The notes: generated by a model not told the origin, from the letters alone. A DNA stretch of 64,000 nucleotides from Nocardia crassostreae (GCF_001613405.1 NZ_BDCH01000017.1:372001-436000), one strand, 5' to 3'; shown: positions 19,349 to 29,365, counted from the first letter of the stretch. Numbers and translations are program-made.

Positions 19349-22300
19349 TTGGCTGACATCGCCATTGTCGGTATCGGGTGCCGTTACGCGGGCGGGATCG
19401 ATTCACCGGAATCGTTCTGGGACTTCATTATCGGCAAGCGCGACGGGGTCGTCGACATTCCCGCCGACCGCTGGGATTACCGCCGCTACTACGATCCGGA
19501 CAAACGCACGCCCGGAAGCATGTACACCAAACGCGCCGCCTTCCTGACCGGCGATCCATGGGCCTTCGACCCGGACTTCTTCGGTATCTCCCCGCGTGAG
19601 GCGGCGGCCATGGATCCGCAGCAGCGGCTGGTGCTGGAAGTGGCGTGGGAAGCCCTCGACGACGCGGGCATCGCGCGGCGGGCGGCGGGCGCCCCGATCG
19701 GCGTCTACGTGGGCGCGTTCACCCTCGATCACCTCGCGGTATCCAATTCCAACGACGCACTCCCGCACGTCGATATGCACACCGCCGCGGGCGCCTCGTA
19801 CACCATGCTGTCGAATCGAATCGCGTTCGCGCTCGACCTCATCGGGCCCGCCATAACCGTGGACACGGCCTGTTCGTCCTCGCTCGTCGCGCTGCATCTC
19901 GCCTGCCAGGCCCTCGACACCGGCGACTGCGCGACCGCCCTGGCGGGCGGAATCAATATGCTCATGCAGCCCGAGCCGTTCATCTCCATGAGCACGGCGG
20001 GCTTCCTCGCCGCCGACGGGCGCAGCAAACCGTTCGACGCCGCCGCCGACGGCTACGGACGCGGTGAGGGCTCGGGCATGGTGGTGCTCAAACCACTGGG
20101 CGACGCCGAGCGCGACGGCGACCGGATCTACGCCGTGATCAAGGCGACCGGATCCAATCAGGACGGGCGCACCACCGCCATCACGGTCCCCAATGCCGAA
20201 CTCCAGGAAGCCCTTGCCAAGTCGGTTACGCGGCGAGCGGGCATCGCACCGCACGACGTCACCTACGTGGAGGCGCACGGCACCGGAACGCCCATCGGCG
20301 ATCCTCTCGAATTGCGGGCCATCGGGCGGGCGTACGGGCAGGTCGAGGGGCGCGCCCGGCCGGTGGGCGTGGGATCGGAGAAGGGTCAGCTCGGGCATAC
20401 CGAGGCCGCGTCGGGCATAGCGAGCGTCATCAAGTCGGCCCTGGCGATTTCGAAGCGGATCATTCCCCCGCAGGGCTGGCTGCGACAGCCCGCGCCGGAT
20501 ATCCCGTTCGACGCGCTCGGCATAACGCTGCAGCGGGACGCCGAACCGGTCGGAGCCGAGGTCGAGCGAATGACCATCGCGGTCAACGGGTTCGGCTACG
20601 GCGGCACGAATGCGCACGCCATTCTCCAGGAGCACGCACCGGTCGCGCTCCCGGTCCGGGAGCCGAAACATTATGGGATATTCCCGATTTCGGCGCGCAA
20701 CGAAAAGGCCGCGCGGAAAGTGGCGCGGGGCTATGCCGAACTGCTCTCCGGCGGGGCCGATCCGGCACGTCTGGCCGAGGCCGCCTGGACCCGCCGCCAC
20801 CACCGTTGCCGCGCCGGGTTGATCTTCGGCGACGATACGGAATTGCTGCGCGCCCTACGGGATTTCGCGGTCGGCACCGGCCGTCGCGCGACCAACGTGG
20901 CGACGAGCGAGCACACCGATCCGGTCTTCGTATTCACGGGCATGGGACCGCAGTGGTGGGCCATGGGCCGCGAACTCCTCACGGCGAGTGGAACCTTCGC
21001 CGCGGAGGCCGCGCGCATCGACGCGGAGTTCATCGAGATCGCGGGCTGGTCCATTGTCGCCGAACTGCTGCGGCCCGAGGCCGAGTCGCGGGTCACGACG
21101 ACCGCGGTCGCACAGCCCGCCAACTTCCTGGTGCAGGTCGCGCTGTTCGCCACGCTCGGCGAACTCGGCATCCGCCCCGCGGCGGTGGTGGGCCACAGCG
21201 TCGGCGAGGTATCGGCGGCCTATGTCGCGGGCATGCTGTCGCTGCGCGACGCGCTGCTGGTCAGCTATCACCGCGCCCGATTGCAGGCCACCGTGGCGGG
21301 CACCGGCGGCATGCTGGCGGTCGCGCTGTCGCCGCACGCCGCCCGGGAGCTCATTGCCGAGGACGAGCGGGTCGATATCGCCGCCGTCAACAGCGCTGGC
21401 GTCGTCACCTTGGCGGGCGCGGTGACGCGATTGCGGGAGATCGCCGAAACACTCACCGAACAAGGCGTTTTCGCCAAGCAACTGCACGTCGAGGTGCCCT
21501 ATCACAGTCACCTCATGGAACCGATCCTCGACGAGTTGCACACCGCGCTGGCCGGGCTGCGGGTCGCGGATCCGGCGATTCCGCTGTGGTCGACGGTCAC
21601 CGGCGAGCGCGTCACCGGAGCCGACTGGGATGCCGGGTACTGGTGCGCCAATGTCCGGCACACGGTGCGCTTCCACGATGCCGTCACCGCCATGATCGGC
21701 GCGGGCCACCGCGTCTTCCTCGAGGTCGGGCCGCATGCCGTACTGGGCGCGAGCATTCGCGAAACCCTCATCCGCGCGGGCGAATCCGGGACATCGGTCG
21801 CCACGCTGAGTCGTAAACAGGCCGATTCCGACAGTCTGCGGCAGACGATCGCCGGGCTGTACACCGGGGGCGCGCTCGATGTCGACGCCTTGTTCGACGG
21901 TCTGGTGACCCCGCATATCGACCTGCCGCGCTATCCGTGGCAGCGCACGCATCTGCGCAGTCAGGCGCCCATCGTGGCGCGGCTCAAATTCGGCACGCCG
22001 GGCGGGTACCCGATGCTCGGCGATCTGGATCCGGAGCTCCCGGCCGGTACCTGGCAGACCCGGCTCAGCGTGGGCGCCATGCCGTGGCTGGCCGACCACG
22101 TCGTCGGGGGCGCTCGCATGCTGCCGGGCGCGGCCTACCTCGACGCCGCGCTCAGTGCCGCGGCCCTGCGCACCGCATCGGGGCGGGTGTCGGTGGCGGA
22201 CGTGCGGTTCATCGCGCCGATCGTCATCGAGGACGGTGCGGCCCCCGTCATGGAGCTGCATGTCGAGGAGTCGACCGGGCGATTCACCATCCGCGCCCGC

Positions 22301-25300
22301 GATGCCGACGGTGAACTGTGGACCACCCATGCCACCGGGCGGCTCGTCGCGGGCGACTTCGAGCCAGCCACGGTGAAACTGCCCGAGCCCGACGAGCTGC
22401 GTACCGTCGACCCGGTGGCGTTCTACGCCGGGTTCGCGGCACGCGGACTCGACTACGGCCCGGCCTTCCGGCTCGCCACCGGCTTGCGGGTATCGGAATC
22501 GACCGTGCTCGCCACCCTGGACGCGACCGGCGCGCGGGATTCCGGGCATCTCGTGGACCCCCGCGTGCTGGATGCCGCCCTGCAGAGCCTCGCGGCGCTG
22601 CTCTCGGATACCGCCGGAACGAGCAGGGAGGCGCTGGCCCCGGTGGCCGTGGCCGGGGTGCGGGTCTTCGGCGCGCTCCCCGACGAGGTGACGGTCCTGG
22701 CCCGCTTCACCGACGCTACGGGGCTCATCGCCGATGTCGACCTGCTCGATGCCGAGCAGAACGTGGTGGTGCGGGTGATCGGCCTGCGCCTCGGCGCGAT
22801 CGTGCCGGGTCGCGGTGCGCTGCAACGGATGACCGACTACTTCTACGAGGACCGGTGGGAACGGCGGGCACCGGTCGATCGCACCGCACTGCCCGCCGCC
22901 GAATCCGGATTCACGTTCATCGTCGACTTCTGCTCCGAGCCGGGTCGTCTCGCCGCGCGCATTGCGGCGGGCTCAGCGCGCAGCGAGGTCCTCGCGGTCG
23001 GTGATCCCGGCCGCGAGGACTTGGAAACGATTGTACACGAACGGCTCTGGGCCATCACAGGTCTCGAGGACGCGGAACGACTGCACGTCGTGCTGGTCGC
23101 CGGGAACGACTACGACGATCTGGACGGCCTGTGGGCACTGCGCCGACTGGCAGTGGCCTTCGACGAATTCCTCGACGCGTGGCTCGAACGGCGCGGCGCC
23201 GAAATCCCCATGATCGGCGACGGTTCCATGCATGTCACCCTGGTCACGGAACACGCCTACGCCCATCCCGGCGAGGCCACCGCGCCGAATCCGGCGCACA
23301 CCGCGCTCGCCGGTGCGCGCCGGGTGCTGCTGAACGATCAACTGCGCCTGCGCTGGCGCCTGGTGGATGTCGAATCCGAGGTGGACACGGCCGAACTCGC
23401 CGCCGAACTCGCCGTTCCGGGCGCCTTCACCTACGACTACACCGATGAAGTGATCCTGCGCTCCGGCGAGCGCTGGTCCACCGTGTTCACCGCAAGTCTG
23501 CCGGACCGTCTCGAAGCGCTCGATCAGGCTGTGCCGCTGATGGATTCGGAGGCGAACTACACCCTCGAGGCTCCCGGATCGCGCCTGCTCGCGCGACTGG
23601 GCTGGCGGCGCTGCGAGCGGCGGCGGCCCGGACCGTCGGAGGTCGAGGTCCGGATGCGGGCGATCGGGCTCGGCGACCGGAATCCGCTCGAGGTCATCGG
23701 CGCGGCGGACACGGAGCCGGACCGAATCCTCCCCGGTATGGCCGGTGATGCGACCGTGGTCCGGATCGGTTCGGAGGTGGTCGATCTGGCCGTCGGCGAT
23801 CGGGTGATGCTGTTCGCGCGGGGCGGGATCAGCCGCTTCCACACCACCGACCGCGCCCTCGTCACCCGGCCCGGCCACTGCGTGAGCGTAATGTCCTTCG
23901 CCATTGCCGAATACGCGCTGCTGGAGCTGGCTCGCCTGCGCGCGGGCGATGTGGTCCTGGTGCACGATGCGGCGGGCGGCCCCGGCGCCGCGGCGGTCCG
24001 GATTGCGAAACTGCACGGGGCCGAGGTCATCGGGACCGCGGGTACCGACGAGTTGCGCGCGAGCGTGCTGTCCGACGGCGCCGACCACGCCCTGAACTCG
24101 AGCTCGCTCGATTTCGCCGACGATGTGCTCCGCCTGACCGAGGAGCGCGGCGCCGATATCGTGCTCGGCGCCATGCACGGCGAGGTCCTGCACCGGAGTT
24201 GCCTGGCGGCGGCCGAATTCGGCCGCATCGTGCGGATCGGGAAGGCGGGCGACCGGGGCGGTGTCCTGGATATGGGGTCCTTCGACAGGAACATCTCCTA
24301 CCGGTCCTTCGATCTGGACCGCATGCTGCGGGTGCGCCGCGCCGATACCGTCGACCTGCTGCGGCGCGCGGAGACCGCGCTCGCCGCCGGGCAGTACCGG
24401 CCACTGCCCGTCGACCTCTACGAAACCGACACCGTGGCACAGGCATTCGAAGATGCCGCGGAGCCGGATCGGATCGGGCGGATCGCGCTGAGTCTCGAGG
24501 CCGTCGCACCGGCGGTGCGGCCGCACACGCCGCCGCTCCCCGTGGATCCGGCTGCTCGGTATCTGATCACCGGCGGTTTCGGCGCGTTCGGCCTGGCGAT
24601 CGGCCGCCGGTTGGTCGGCTCGGGCGCTCGCCACCTCGTCCTGCTCGGACGCGCCGGGGCGAGCACCGAGGCGAGCCGGAACCAGCTCGCGGCCTGGGAG
24701 CGGCAGGGCATCGAAATCACCACGGAGCGAGTGGATGTCACCGACGTCGACGCCGTGACCGCGGCACTGGCGCGGGCGCACGGCGTCGATCACCCACTGC
24801 GCGGCGTATTCCACACCGCGGGAATCGTCGATGATCAACGCATCGCGGCGCTGGAGCGGGACAGCCTGGCCGCGGTCTACCGGCCGAAGGTCGAGGGAGC
24901 CCGGGCCCTGCGACGGGCTCTCGCCGCGACCGGGGCCGAGCTGGACATGTTCGTCCTGTTCTCCTCGATCGCCGCCACCTTCGGCAGTGTCGGCCAATAC
25001 TCGTACACCGCGGCCAATCTCGCACTACAGGCCATTGCCGATCAGACGGCGCGCGACCGCCTCGGCCTCGCGCCCGGCGGCAAGGCGCTCGCGGTCGGGT
25101 GGGGCCATATGGCGGGCGGCTGCATGGCCGAGGCCGACGATCGCGTGACCCAGTACCTGCGCACCACCGGTTTCGATCCCATCGATATGGACGAGGCCAC
25201 CGAGTATCTGGAGCGGGCTCTCGAACTCGATGTCCAGCACCACGTGGCCATTACCGCCACGGACTGGGGACGGGTCGCGGCTGCCATCCCGCACTTCAAA

Positions 25301-25654
25301 CTGGTGGGCCGCGTCCGGCCCCTCATCGCGGCGGCGGCCGACAATGACTCGGCCGCCGCCAAACTCCGCTCGGCACTGCGGGAACTGGACGAACAGCAGC
25401 GCACCGACTTCGTCGCCGGGCTGCTCGCCGAACAGCTGGCGACGGTGCTGGGCGTGGAATCCGGCTCCATCGACCGCACCACCCGCCTGCCCGACCTGGG
25501 CGTCGATTCCCTCATGGGGGTCGAATTCGGCGCCCTGATCGTCAAGACCCTGGGCATCGACCTCTCCACCCTCACACTCGGCCGCAGCTTCACCCTGCAG
25601 CAGGCCGCAGCTCGCACCGCCGAATCCCTCGTGGGCGGTGGCGACGAACCCTGA
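19349..25654 (+). CDS. Single-module reducing type I PKS, KS-AT-DH-(psiKR)-ER-KR-ACP (Mas-like)
   Basis: This 2101-residue synthase matches the length and order of mycocerosic-acid-synthase-type iterative PKSs. KS: TACSSS with Cys175, His310 (EAHGTGT) and His350 (GHTEAASG). AT: GHSVG with Ser617; the specificity position reads YHSH (718-721), neither YASH nor HAFH. DH: HVVGGARMLP with His917 and DAALQ with Asp1075. A structural psi-KR (about 1160-1420) precedes a divergent ER whose NADPH loop reads GGPG (1543-1546). KR: GGFGAFG (1742-1748), Ser1872/1873, Tyr1886; VDD at 1827-1829 suggests B-type stereochemistry. ACP: LGVDSL with Ser2054. TTG 19349 follows GAGGGA by about 6 bases. There is no thioesterase, so release needs a partner such as FadD/PapA, not seen nearby. 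The product is unknown. Confidence 0.93.
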   Translation: MADIAIVGIGCRYAGGIDSPESFWDFIIGKRDGVVDIPADRWDYRRYYDPDKRTPGSMYTKRAAFLTGDPWAFDPDFFGISPREAAAMDPQQRLVLEVAWEALDDAGIARRAAGAPIGVYVGAFTLDHLAVSNSNDALPHVDMHTAAGASYTMLSNRIAFALDLIGPAITVDTACSSSLVALHLACQALDTGDCATALAGGINMLMQPEPFISMSTAGFLAADGRSKPFDAAADGYGRGEGSGMVVLKPLGDAERDGDRIYAVIKATGSNQDGRTTAITVPNAELQEALAKSVTRRAGIAPHDVTYVEAHGTGTPIGDPLELRAIGRAYGQVEGRARPVGVGSEKGQLGHTEAASGIASVIKSALAISKRIIPPQGWLRQPAPDIPFDALGITLQRDAEPVGAEVERMTIAVNGFGYGGTNAHAILQEHAPVALPVREPKHYGIFPISARNEKAARKVARGYAELLSGGADPARLAEAAWTRRHHRCRAGLIFGDDTELLRALRDFAVGTGRRATNVATSEHTDPVFVFTGMGPQWWAMGRELLTASGTFAAEAARIDAEFIEIAGWSIVAELLRPEAESRVTTTAVAQPANFLVQVALFATLGELGIRPAAVVGHSVGEVSAAYVAGMLSLRDALLVSYHRARLQATVAGTGGMLAVALSPHAARELIAEDERVDIAAVNSAGVVTLAGAVTRLREIAETLTEQGVFAKQLHVEVPYHSHLMEPILDELHTALAGLRVADPAIPLWSTVTGERVTGADWDAGYWCANVRHTVRFHDAVTAMIGAGHRVFLEVGPHAVLGASIRETLIRAGESGTSVATLSRKQADSDSLRQTIAGLYTGGALDVDALFDGLVTPHIDLPRYPWQRTHLRSQAPIVARLKFGTPGGYPMLGDLDPELPAGTWQTRLSVGAMPWLADHVVGGARMLPGAAYLDAALSAAALRTASGRVSVADVRFIAPIVIEDGAAPVMELHVEESTGRFTIRARDADGELWTTHATGRLVAGDFEPATVKLPEPDELRTVDPVAFYAGFAARGLDYGPAFRLATGLRVSESTVLATLDATGARDSGHLVDPRVLDAALQSLAALLSDTAGTSREALAPVAVAGVRVFGALPDEVTVLARFTDATGLIADVDLLDAEQNVVVRVIGLRLGAIVPGRGALQRMTDYFYEDRWERRAPVDRTALPAAESGFTFIVDFCSEPGRLAARIAAGSARSEVLAVGDPGREDLETIVHERLWAITGLEDAERLHVVLVAGNDYDDLDGLWALRRLAVAFDEFLDAWLERRGAEIPMIGDGSMHVTLVTEHAYAHPGEATAPNPAHTALAGARRVLLNDQLRLRWRLVDVESEVDTAELAAELAVPGAFTYDYTDEVILRSGERWSTVFTASLPDRLEALDQAVPLMDSEANYTLEAPGSRLLARLGWRRCERRRPGPSEVEVRMRAIGLGDRNPLEVIGAADTEPDRILPGMAGDATVVRIGSEVVDLAVGDRVMLFARGGISRFHTTDRALVTRPGHCVSVMSFAIAEYALLELARLRAGDVVLVHDAAGGPGAAAVRIAKLHGAEVIGTAGTDELRASVLSDGADHALNSSSLDFADDVLRLTEERGADIVLGAMHGEVLHRSCLAAAEFGRIVRIGKAGDRGGVLDMGSFDRNISYRSFDLDRMLRVRRADTVDLLRRAETALAAGQYRPLPVDLYETDTVAQAFEDAAEPDRIGRIALSLEAVAPAVRPHTPPLPVDPAARYLITGGFGAFGLAIGRRLVGSGARHLVLLGRAGASTEASRNQLAAWERQGIEITTERVDVTDVDAVTAALARAHGVDHPLRGVFHTAGIVDDQRIAALERDSLAAVYRPKVEGARALRRALAATGAELDMFVLFSSIAATFGSVGQYSYTAANLALQAIADQTARDRLGLAPGGKALAVGWGHMAGGCMAEADDRVTQYLRTTGFDPIDMDEATEYLERALELDVQHHVAITATDWGRVAAAIPHFKLVGRVRPLIAAAADNDSAAAKLRSALRELDEQQRTDFVAGLLAEQLATVLGVESGSIDRTTRLPDLGVDSLMGVEFGALIVKTLGIDLSTLTLGRSFTLQQAAARTAESLVGGGDEP

Positions 25655-25677
25655 CGAGGAGCCCACCACCATTGCCT

Positions 25678-25718
25678 AATCGTACACTGACGCATACGGT
25701 ATGCCCATGCGTACGATT
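25678..25718. promoter_or_regulatory. Nested palindromes at the start of the small unknown gene
   Basis: Outer arms AATCGTAC (25678-25685) and GTACGATT (25711-25718) enclose an inner palindrome GCATAC-G-GTATGC (25692-25704) that covers the ATG at 25701. TACACT at 25683-25688 could be a -10 element, which would make the transcript leaderless or nearly so. This looks like an operator placed over the start; the regulator is not identified. Confidence 0.55.
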
Positions 25719-26144
25719 GATTCCGTCCCCGCCTTCGCCGACGGCACCGTGCTCCTGCCGTGGCAGCCCGGTCCGCGGCACGACATCTCGGGGCAGGTCT
25801 GCGTCAGCGTGACGGACTTCCAGACCGGTTCCGAGAGCGGTGTCCGCCAAATCTATGAACTCGGCACGGAGTTGGTCCGGACCTGGCCTGTCATGCAGGG
25901 GGCCGTGGGGCTGTGGTTGTGGGGGCGGCCCGCGGAGTTCCGGGGTGGGTCCATCACGGTCTGGGAGACCGAGCGGGATATGCGGCGGTTCGTGCGGTGG
26001 CCGGTGCATACCGAGATTGTGCGGGCGTGGCGCAGTCGGGTCACGGTGGCCACCGATCTGTGGCATGCCGACGCCTTCGATCCGGTGCAGGTGTTGACGC
26101 GGGCGCGGGGGATGCTGGATCGGCCGCACGGCGGGGCGGCGTAA
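25701..26144 (+). CDS. Small cytoplasmic protein of unknown function (monooxygenase-fold-like)
   Basis: This 147-residue protein is not assigned to a characterised family with confidence. SITVWETERDMRRFVRWPVHTEIVRAWRSR resembles the S-x-W-E-x-x-x-x-L-x-x-F-x-x-x-x-x-H pattern of DUF3291-like and antibiotic-biosynthesis-monooxygenase-like ferredoxin-fold proteins, so a haem- or cofactor-free enzyme of that fold is possible. It has no signal peptide or membrane helix. Starts at 25701 and 25707 are both possible; neither has a ribosome-binding site, which fits a leaderless transcript. It begins 46 bases after the PKS stop but has its own palindromic control region, so it is probably not simply part of a PKS operon. 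Confidence 0.6.
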   Translation: MPMRTIDSVPAFADGTVLLPWQPGPRHDISGQVCVSVTDFQTGSESGVRQIYELGTELVRTWPVMQGAVGLWLWGRPAEFRGGSITVWETERDMRRFVRWPVHTEIVRAWRSRVTVATDLWHADAFDPVQVLTRARGMLDRPHGGAA

Positions 26145-26204
26145 CCCGGAAATGGGGGCGTAGTTCGTCTGCAGAAACAAACTGAGCGTTATATCGTCTC
26201 GCAC

Positions 26205-28313
26205 ATGTTGGCTGCGCAAGGTGCCAGTACGGGTCTGGCTACGCCGGCCGAGCTCGGGGTTGACGACGAGGAACGGCCCTCGCGGCGGTTGAGCGGGTGG
26301 GCGAATCGCTGTGTTGCGGTGTGGGCGTTCGGGATCGGGGTGCTGGCGCTGTGGCAGGTGTTCCGGCCGCTGGCGCAGGGGAGCCAGTACTACCTGGTTC
26401 TGTTTCTGGGGCTCACGCTGCCGCTGGTGTTCCTGAGTTACGGGTCGGGGTGGCGGCGGCTGGATCGGGCCGATCGGCCCGTCTGGCTGGACTGGGTGCT
26501 CGCCGCCATTGCGCTCCTCGCCTGCTTGTATCCGGTGCTTCCGTTCGAAATCGGTTCGGGGGGCGGGGGTTACAACGCCTTCCTGAATCGGCAGGGGCTG
26601 CTCGATCCCGTCGATATCGGGATGGGCGCGGTGGTCCTGCTGCTGGTGCTGGAAGCCTGCCGCCGAACCACGGGGTGGGTGCTGCCGCTGGTGGGCGTGA
26701 TCTTCCTGGCCTACGGGTATTACGGCGGGCTGCTACCGCAGGACTGGTCGGTGGCGCATGCGGGACTGGACTTCTCGCAGATCGTGGACGCGCTGTACAA
26801 CTCGGCCAGCGGGTTCTACGGGACGCCGCTCGACGTCGCGGCCAGCTACATCGTGCTGTTCACGATCTACGGCGCGATTCTCGAATTCTCCGGGGCGGCG
26901 CGGTTTTTCGTCGACCTGTCGGTGGCGGCGTTCCGGCGGTCGAACAGCGCTCCGGGGCGGACCGCCGTCACCTCCGGGTTCCTGCTCGGGACCGTGTCCG
27001 GATCGGGGACCGCCACCGCCGTCAGCACGGGAGCGGTGACCTGGCCGATTCTGCGCAAGGCCGGATACTCGCCGGAACAGGCGGGTGGCATGCTCGCCGC
27101 GGCGGGCGTGGGGGCGATCCTGTCGCCGCCCACGCTGGGTGTCGCGGCGTTCATCGTGGCCGAGTACCTGGAGGTTTCGTATCTCCAGGTGCTGGTCTGG
27201 GCGTCGATTCCCACGGTGCTCTACTACCTGGGGATCCTGCTGGCGGTCGAGATCGATGCGCGGCGGTTCCATTCGCAGGGCGCGGCTCCCGCCGACGGCG
27301 AAGCGGCGGAAACGCCGATACCGGCGTGGAAGCTGCTGGCACGCTTCGGATATCACTTCCTGTCGCTGCTCGCCATTATCGTGCTACTGTTGATCGGAGT
27401 CGGCGCCACCAAGGCGGTCGCCTATGCGACGGCGCTCGCCCTGGCGCTGGCCCTCATCGATCGGGCTGTGCGGCACCAGGGTTCGTTCGACCGCGCGGCG
27501 GTGCGCGAGTTCGTGACGGGCAGCCTGTCCTCGCTGTCGTCGGGCATTCGCTCGGCCCTGCCGGTGGTGGCGGTGTGCGCGGCCGCCGGAATCATCACCT
27601 CCATGACCACCAAGACCGGGCTGGGCGCGCAGCTGGCGGCGGTGCTGGTGCGGACGGCGTCGGCGCTGTCGGACAATGCGACCGTGGTGCTGGCGGCCAC
27701 GGTGGCGCTGGCCGCCATCGCCCTGGCGCTGCTGGGGCTGGCCATTCCGGTGACGGCGTCGTTCGTCATCGGCTGGGTGATCATCGGCCCGGCGCTGCTG
27801 ACGCTGGGGGTCTCGGCGCCCGCGACCGCCATGTTCGTCTTCTACTATTCGGTGCTCTCCGAGGTGACCCCGCCGACCGCCCTCGCGGCCGTCGGCGCGG
27901 CGGCCGTCACCGGCGCGCGGCCCCTGCCGACCATGTGGCAGACCCTGCGATATGCCTTGCCCGCCTTCCTGGTTCCACTGGTCTTCGTGCTCACCGACTC
28001 CGGTGAGCGGCTGCTCGGCCGCGGGCCGATCATCGAGATCGTGACGACCAGCCTGATGGTCGCGCTCGCGGTGGCGGCGCTGGCCATGGCCACCGGCGGC
28101 TGGATCCTCGGGGCGGGCGGGGCCGGGCGCGCGGCCCGGATTCTCGCGGCGCTGGCGGGCATTGTGCTGCTGTATCCGAACTTCGTCACGCTCGGCATCG
28201 GTGCGGCGCTGCTGGCCGCGGCCTGGGCGCTCACCAGCTTCACAAGTCACCGTCGGGAACCGGCCCCGGCACAAGCTCTTTCGAAGCCGGTCTCACACGA
28301 GGGGAAATCATGA
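26205..28313 (+). CDS. TRAP transporter permease, fused DctQM (TAXI type)
   Basis: This 702-residue membrane protein fuses the small and large TRAP subunits. The first four or so helices (about residues 35-190) are the Q-like part, and the rest, from DVAASYIVLFTIYGAILEFSGAARFF, is the M subunit. GRTAVTSGFLLGTVSGSGTATAVSTGAVTWPILRKAGYSPEQAGGMLAAAGVGAILSPPTLG is the strongly conserved TRAP fused-permease (TIGR02123) segment. Together with the adjacent TAXI binding protein it forms a secondary importer that uses an ion gradient, usually for organic acids. Its stop overlaps the ATG of the binding protein (ATGA, 28310-28313). No ATPase is needed. Confidence 0.92.
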   Translation: MLAAQGASTGLATPAELGVDDEERPSRRLSGWANRCVAVWAFGIGVLALWQVFRPLAQGSQYYLVLFLGLTLPLVFLSYGSGWRRLDRADRPVWLDWVLAAIALLACLYPVLPFEIGSGGGGYNAFLNRQGLLDPVDIGMGAVVLLLVLEACRRTTGWVLPLVGVIFLAYGYYGGLLPQDWSVAHAGLDFSQIVDALYNSASGFYGTPLDVAASYIVLFTIYGAILEFSGAARFFVDLSVAAFRRSNSAPGRTAVTSGFLLGTVSGSGTATAVSTGAVTWPILRKAGYSPEQAGGMLAAAGVGAILSPPTLGVAAFIVAEYLEVSYLQVLVWASIPTVLYYLGILLAVEIDARRFHSQGAAPADGEAAETPIPAWKLLARFGYHFLSLLAIIVLLLIGVGATKAVAYATALALALALIDRAVRHQGSFDRAAVREFVTGSLSSLSSGIRSALPVVAVCAAAGIITSMTTKTGLGAQLAAVLVRTASALSDNATVVLAATVALAAIALALLGLAIPVTASFVIGWVIIGPALLTLGVSAPATAMFVFYYSVLSEVTPPTALAAVGAAAVTGARPLPTMWQTLRYALPAFLVPLVFVLTDSGERLLGRGPIIEIVTTSLMVALAVAALAMATGGWILGAGGAGRAARILAALAGIVLLYPNFVTLGIGAALLAAAWALTSFTSHRREPAPAQALSKPVSHEGKS

Positions 28314-29302
28314 TCAGATTCGCGACGATCGCGGTGGCGGCGGCGGTCACGGCCGCGCTGCTCACCGGATGCGGTGGCCGGCAGGACACCCCGGCGGCCG
28401 ATACCGGCGGGGAGATCACCTGCGAGGTGACGCAGGAGACGCGGGTCAGCATTGCCACGGGCAATGCCACGGGCGTGTACTACGCGCTCGGCAATGCCTA
28501 CGCCGAGCAGATCTCGGCGGCCACCGGCGGCAAGGTGAAGGCCACCGCCGCCGAGACCGGCGCCTCGGTGCAGAACATCCAGCAGCTCGTGCAGGGCCAG
28601 TACCAGGTGGCGTTCTCGCTCGCCGATTCCGCCGCCGACGCCGTGCTCTGCACCGGTGACACCTTCAAGGAAAAGCAACCGGTCCAGGCGATCTCGCGCA
28701 TCTACACCAACTACACCCAGGTGATCGTGCGCACCGGCGCCAATATCAACTCCATTGCCGATATGCGGGGTAAGCGGGTGTCCACCGGATCGCCCAAGTC
28801 CGGCACCGAGGTCATTGCCAACCGCCTGCTGCAGGCCGCGGGCCTGAACCCGAATTCGGATATCTCCGCCCAGCGCCTGGATCTGACCAAGACCGTCGAA
28901 GGCATGAAGGACGGCTCGGTCGACGCCATGTTCTGGTCGGGCGGCCTGCCCACCCCCGGCATTACCGACCTGTTCACCACCGCGAAGGATTCGGTGAAGT
29001 TCCTCGATATCACGGATCTGCTCGACAAGATGCGCACGGTCAATCCGGTCTACGAGCAGGGCGTCATCCCGGCCGCCACCTACGGACTGCCCGCCGATGT
29101 GAAATCCATCGTGGTCCCCAATGTCCTGCTGGTCCGCGACAATATCGACACCAACCTGGCCTGCGTCCTGACCAAGGTCCTCTTCGACCGCAAGGACCAA
29201 CTGGTGCAAGCCAACCCGGCCGCCAAGGGCATCGACCGCTCCACCGCGGGCAATACCGCCCCGGTCCCGCTGAACCGCGGCGCGGAAAAGGCGCTCCAGT
29301 AG
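28310..29302 (+). CDS. TAXI-family TRAP solute-binding lipoprotein
   Basis: This 330-residue lipoprotein has the signal MIRFATIAVAAAVTAALLTGCGG with lipobox LTGC (Cys at residue 21). ISIATGNATGVYYALGNAYAEQISAATGGKVKATAAETGASVQNIQQLVQGQYQVAFSLADSAADA is the TAXI (PF16868) signature. It captures the solute outside the membrane and delivers it to the fused permease encoded immediately upstream (4-base overlap). The ligand class cannot be read from sequence; characterised TAXI proteins bind glutamate or other dicarboxylates. A strong hairpin follows the stop and ends the operon. Confidence 0.93.
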   Translation: MIRFATIAVAAAVTAALLTGCGGRQDTPAADTGGEITCEVTQETRVSIATGNATGVYYALGNAYAEQISAATGGKVKATAAETGASVQNIQQLVQGQYQVAFSLADSAADAVLCTGDTFKEKQPVQAISRIYTNYTQVIVRTGANINSIADMRGKRVSTGSPKSGTEVIANRLLQAAGLNPNSDISAQRLDLTKTVEGMKDGSVDAMFWSGGLPTPGITDLFTTAKDSVKFLDITDLLDKMRTVNPVYEQGVIPAATYGLPADVKSIVVPNVLLVRDNIDTNLACVLTKVLFDRKDQLVQANPAAKGIDRSTAGNTAPVPLNRGAEKALQ

Positions 29303-29313
29303 CTCTGGAATCC

Positions 29314-29345
29314 CGTGCCCCGCTGCCTGACGGCAGCGGGGCACG
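29314..29345 (+). terminator. Hairpin terminator after the TRAP operon
   Basis: CGTGCCCCGCTGCC (29314-29327) and GGCAGCGGGGCACG (29332-29345) form a perfect 14-base stem with loop TGAC, 12 bases after the stop. There is no T-run, as is common in actinobacteria. It could also serve the convergent amidohydrolase gene. Confidence 0.85.
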
Positions 29346-29365
29346 ACGCTGTACGAGAGGCGTTG

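Noticed and set aside
20855..24997. Minus-strand frames of 656 and 674 residues inside the PKS
   Set aside because: They are antisense to conserved PKS domains and have no domain signature of their own, as expected in high-GC codon structure.
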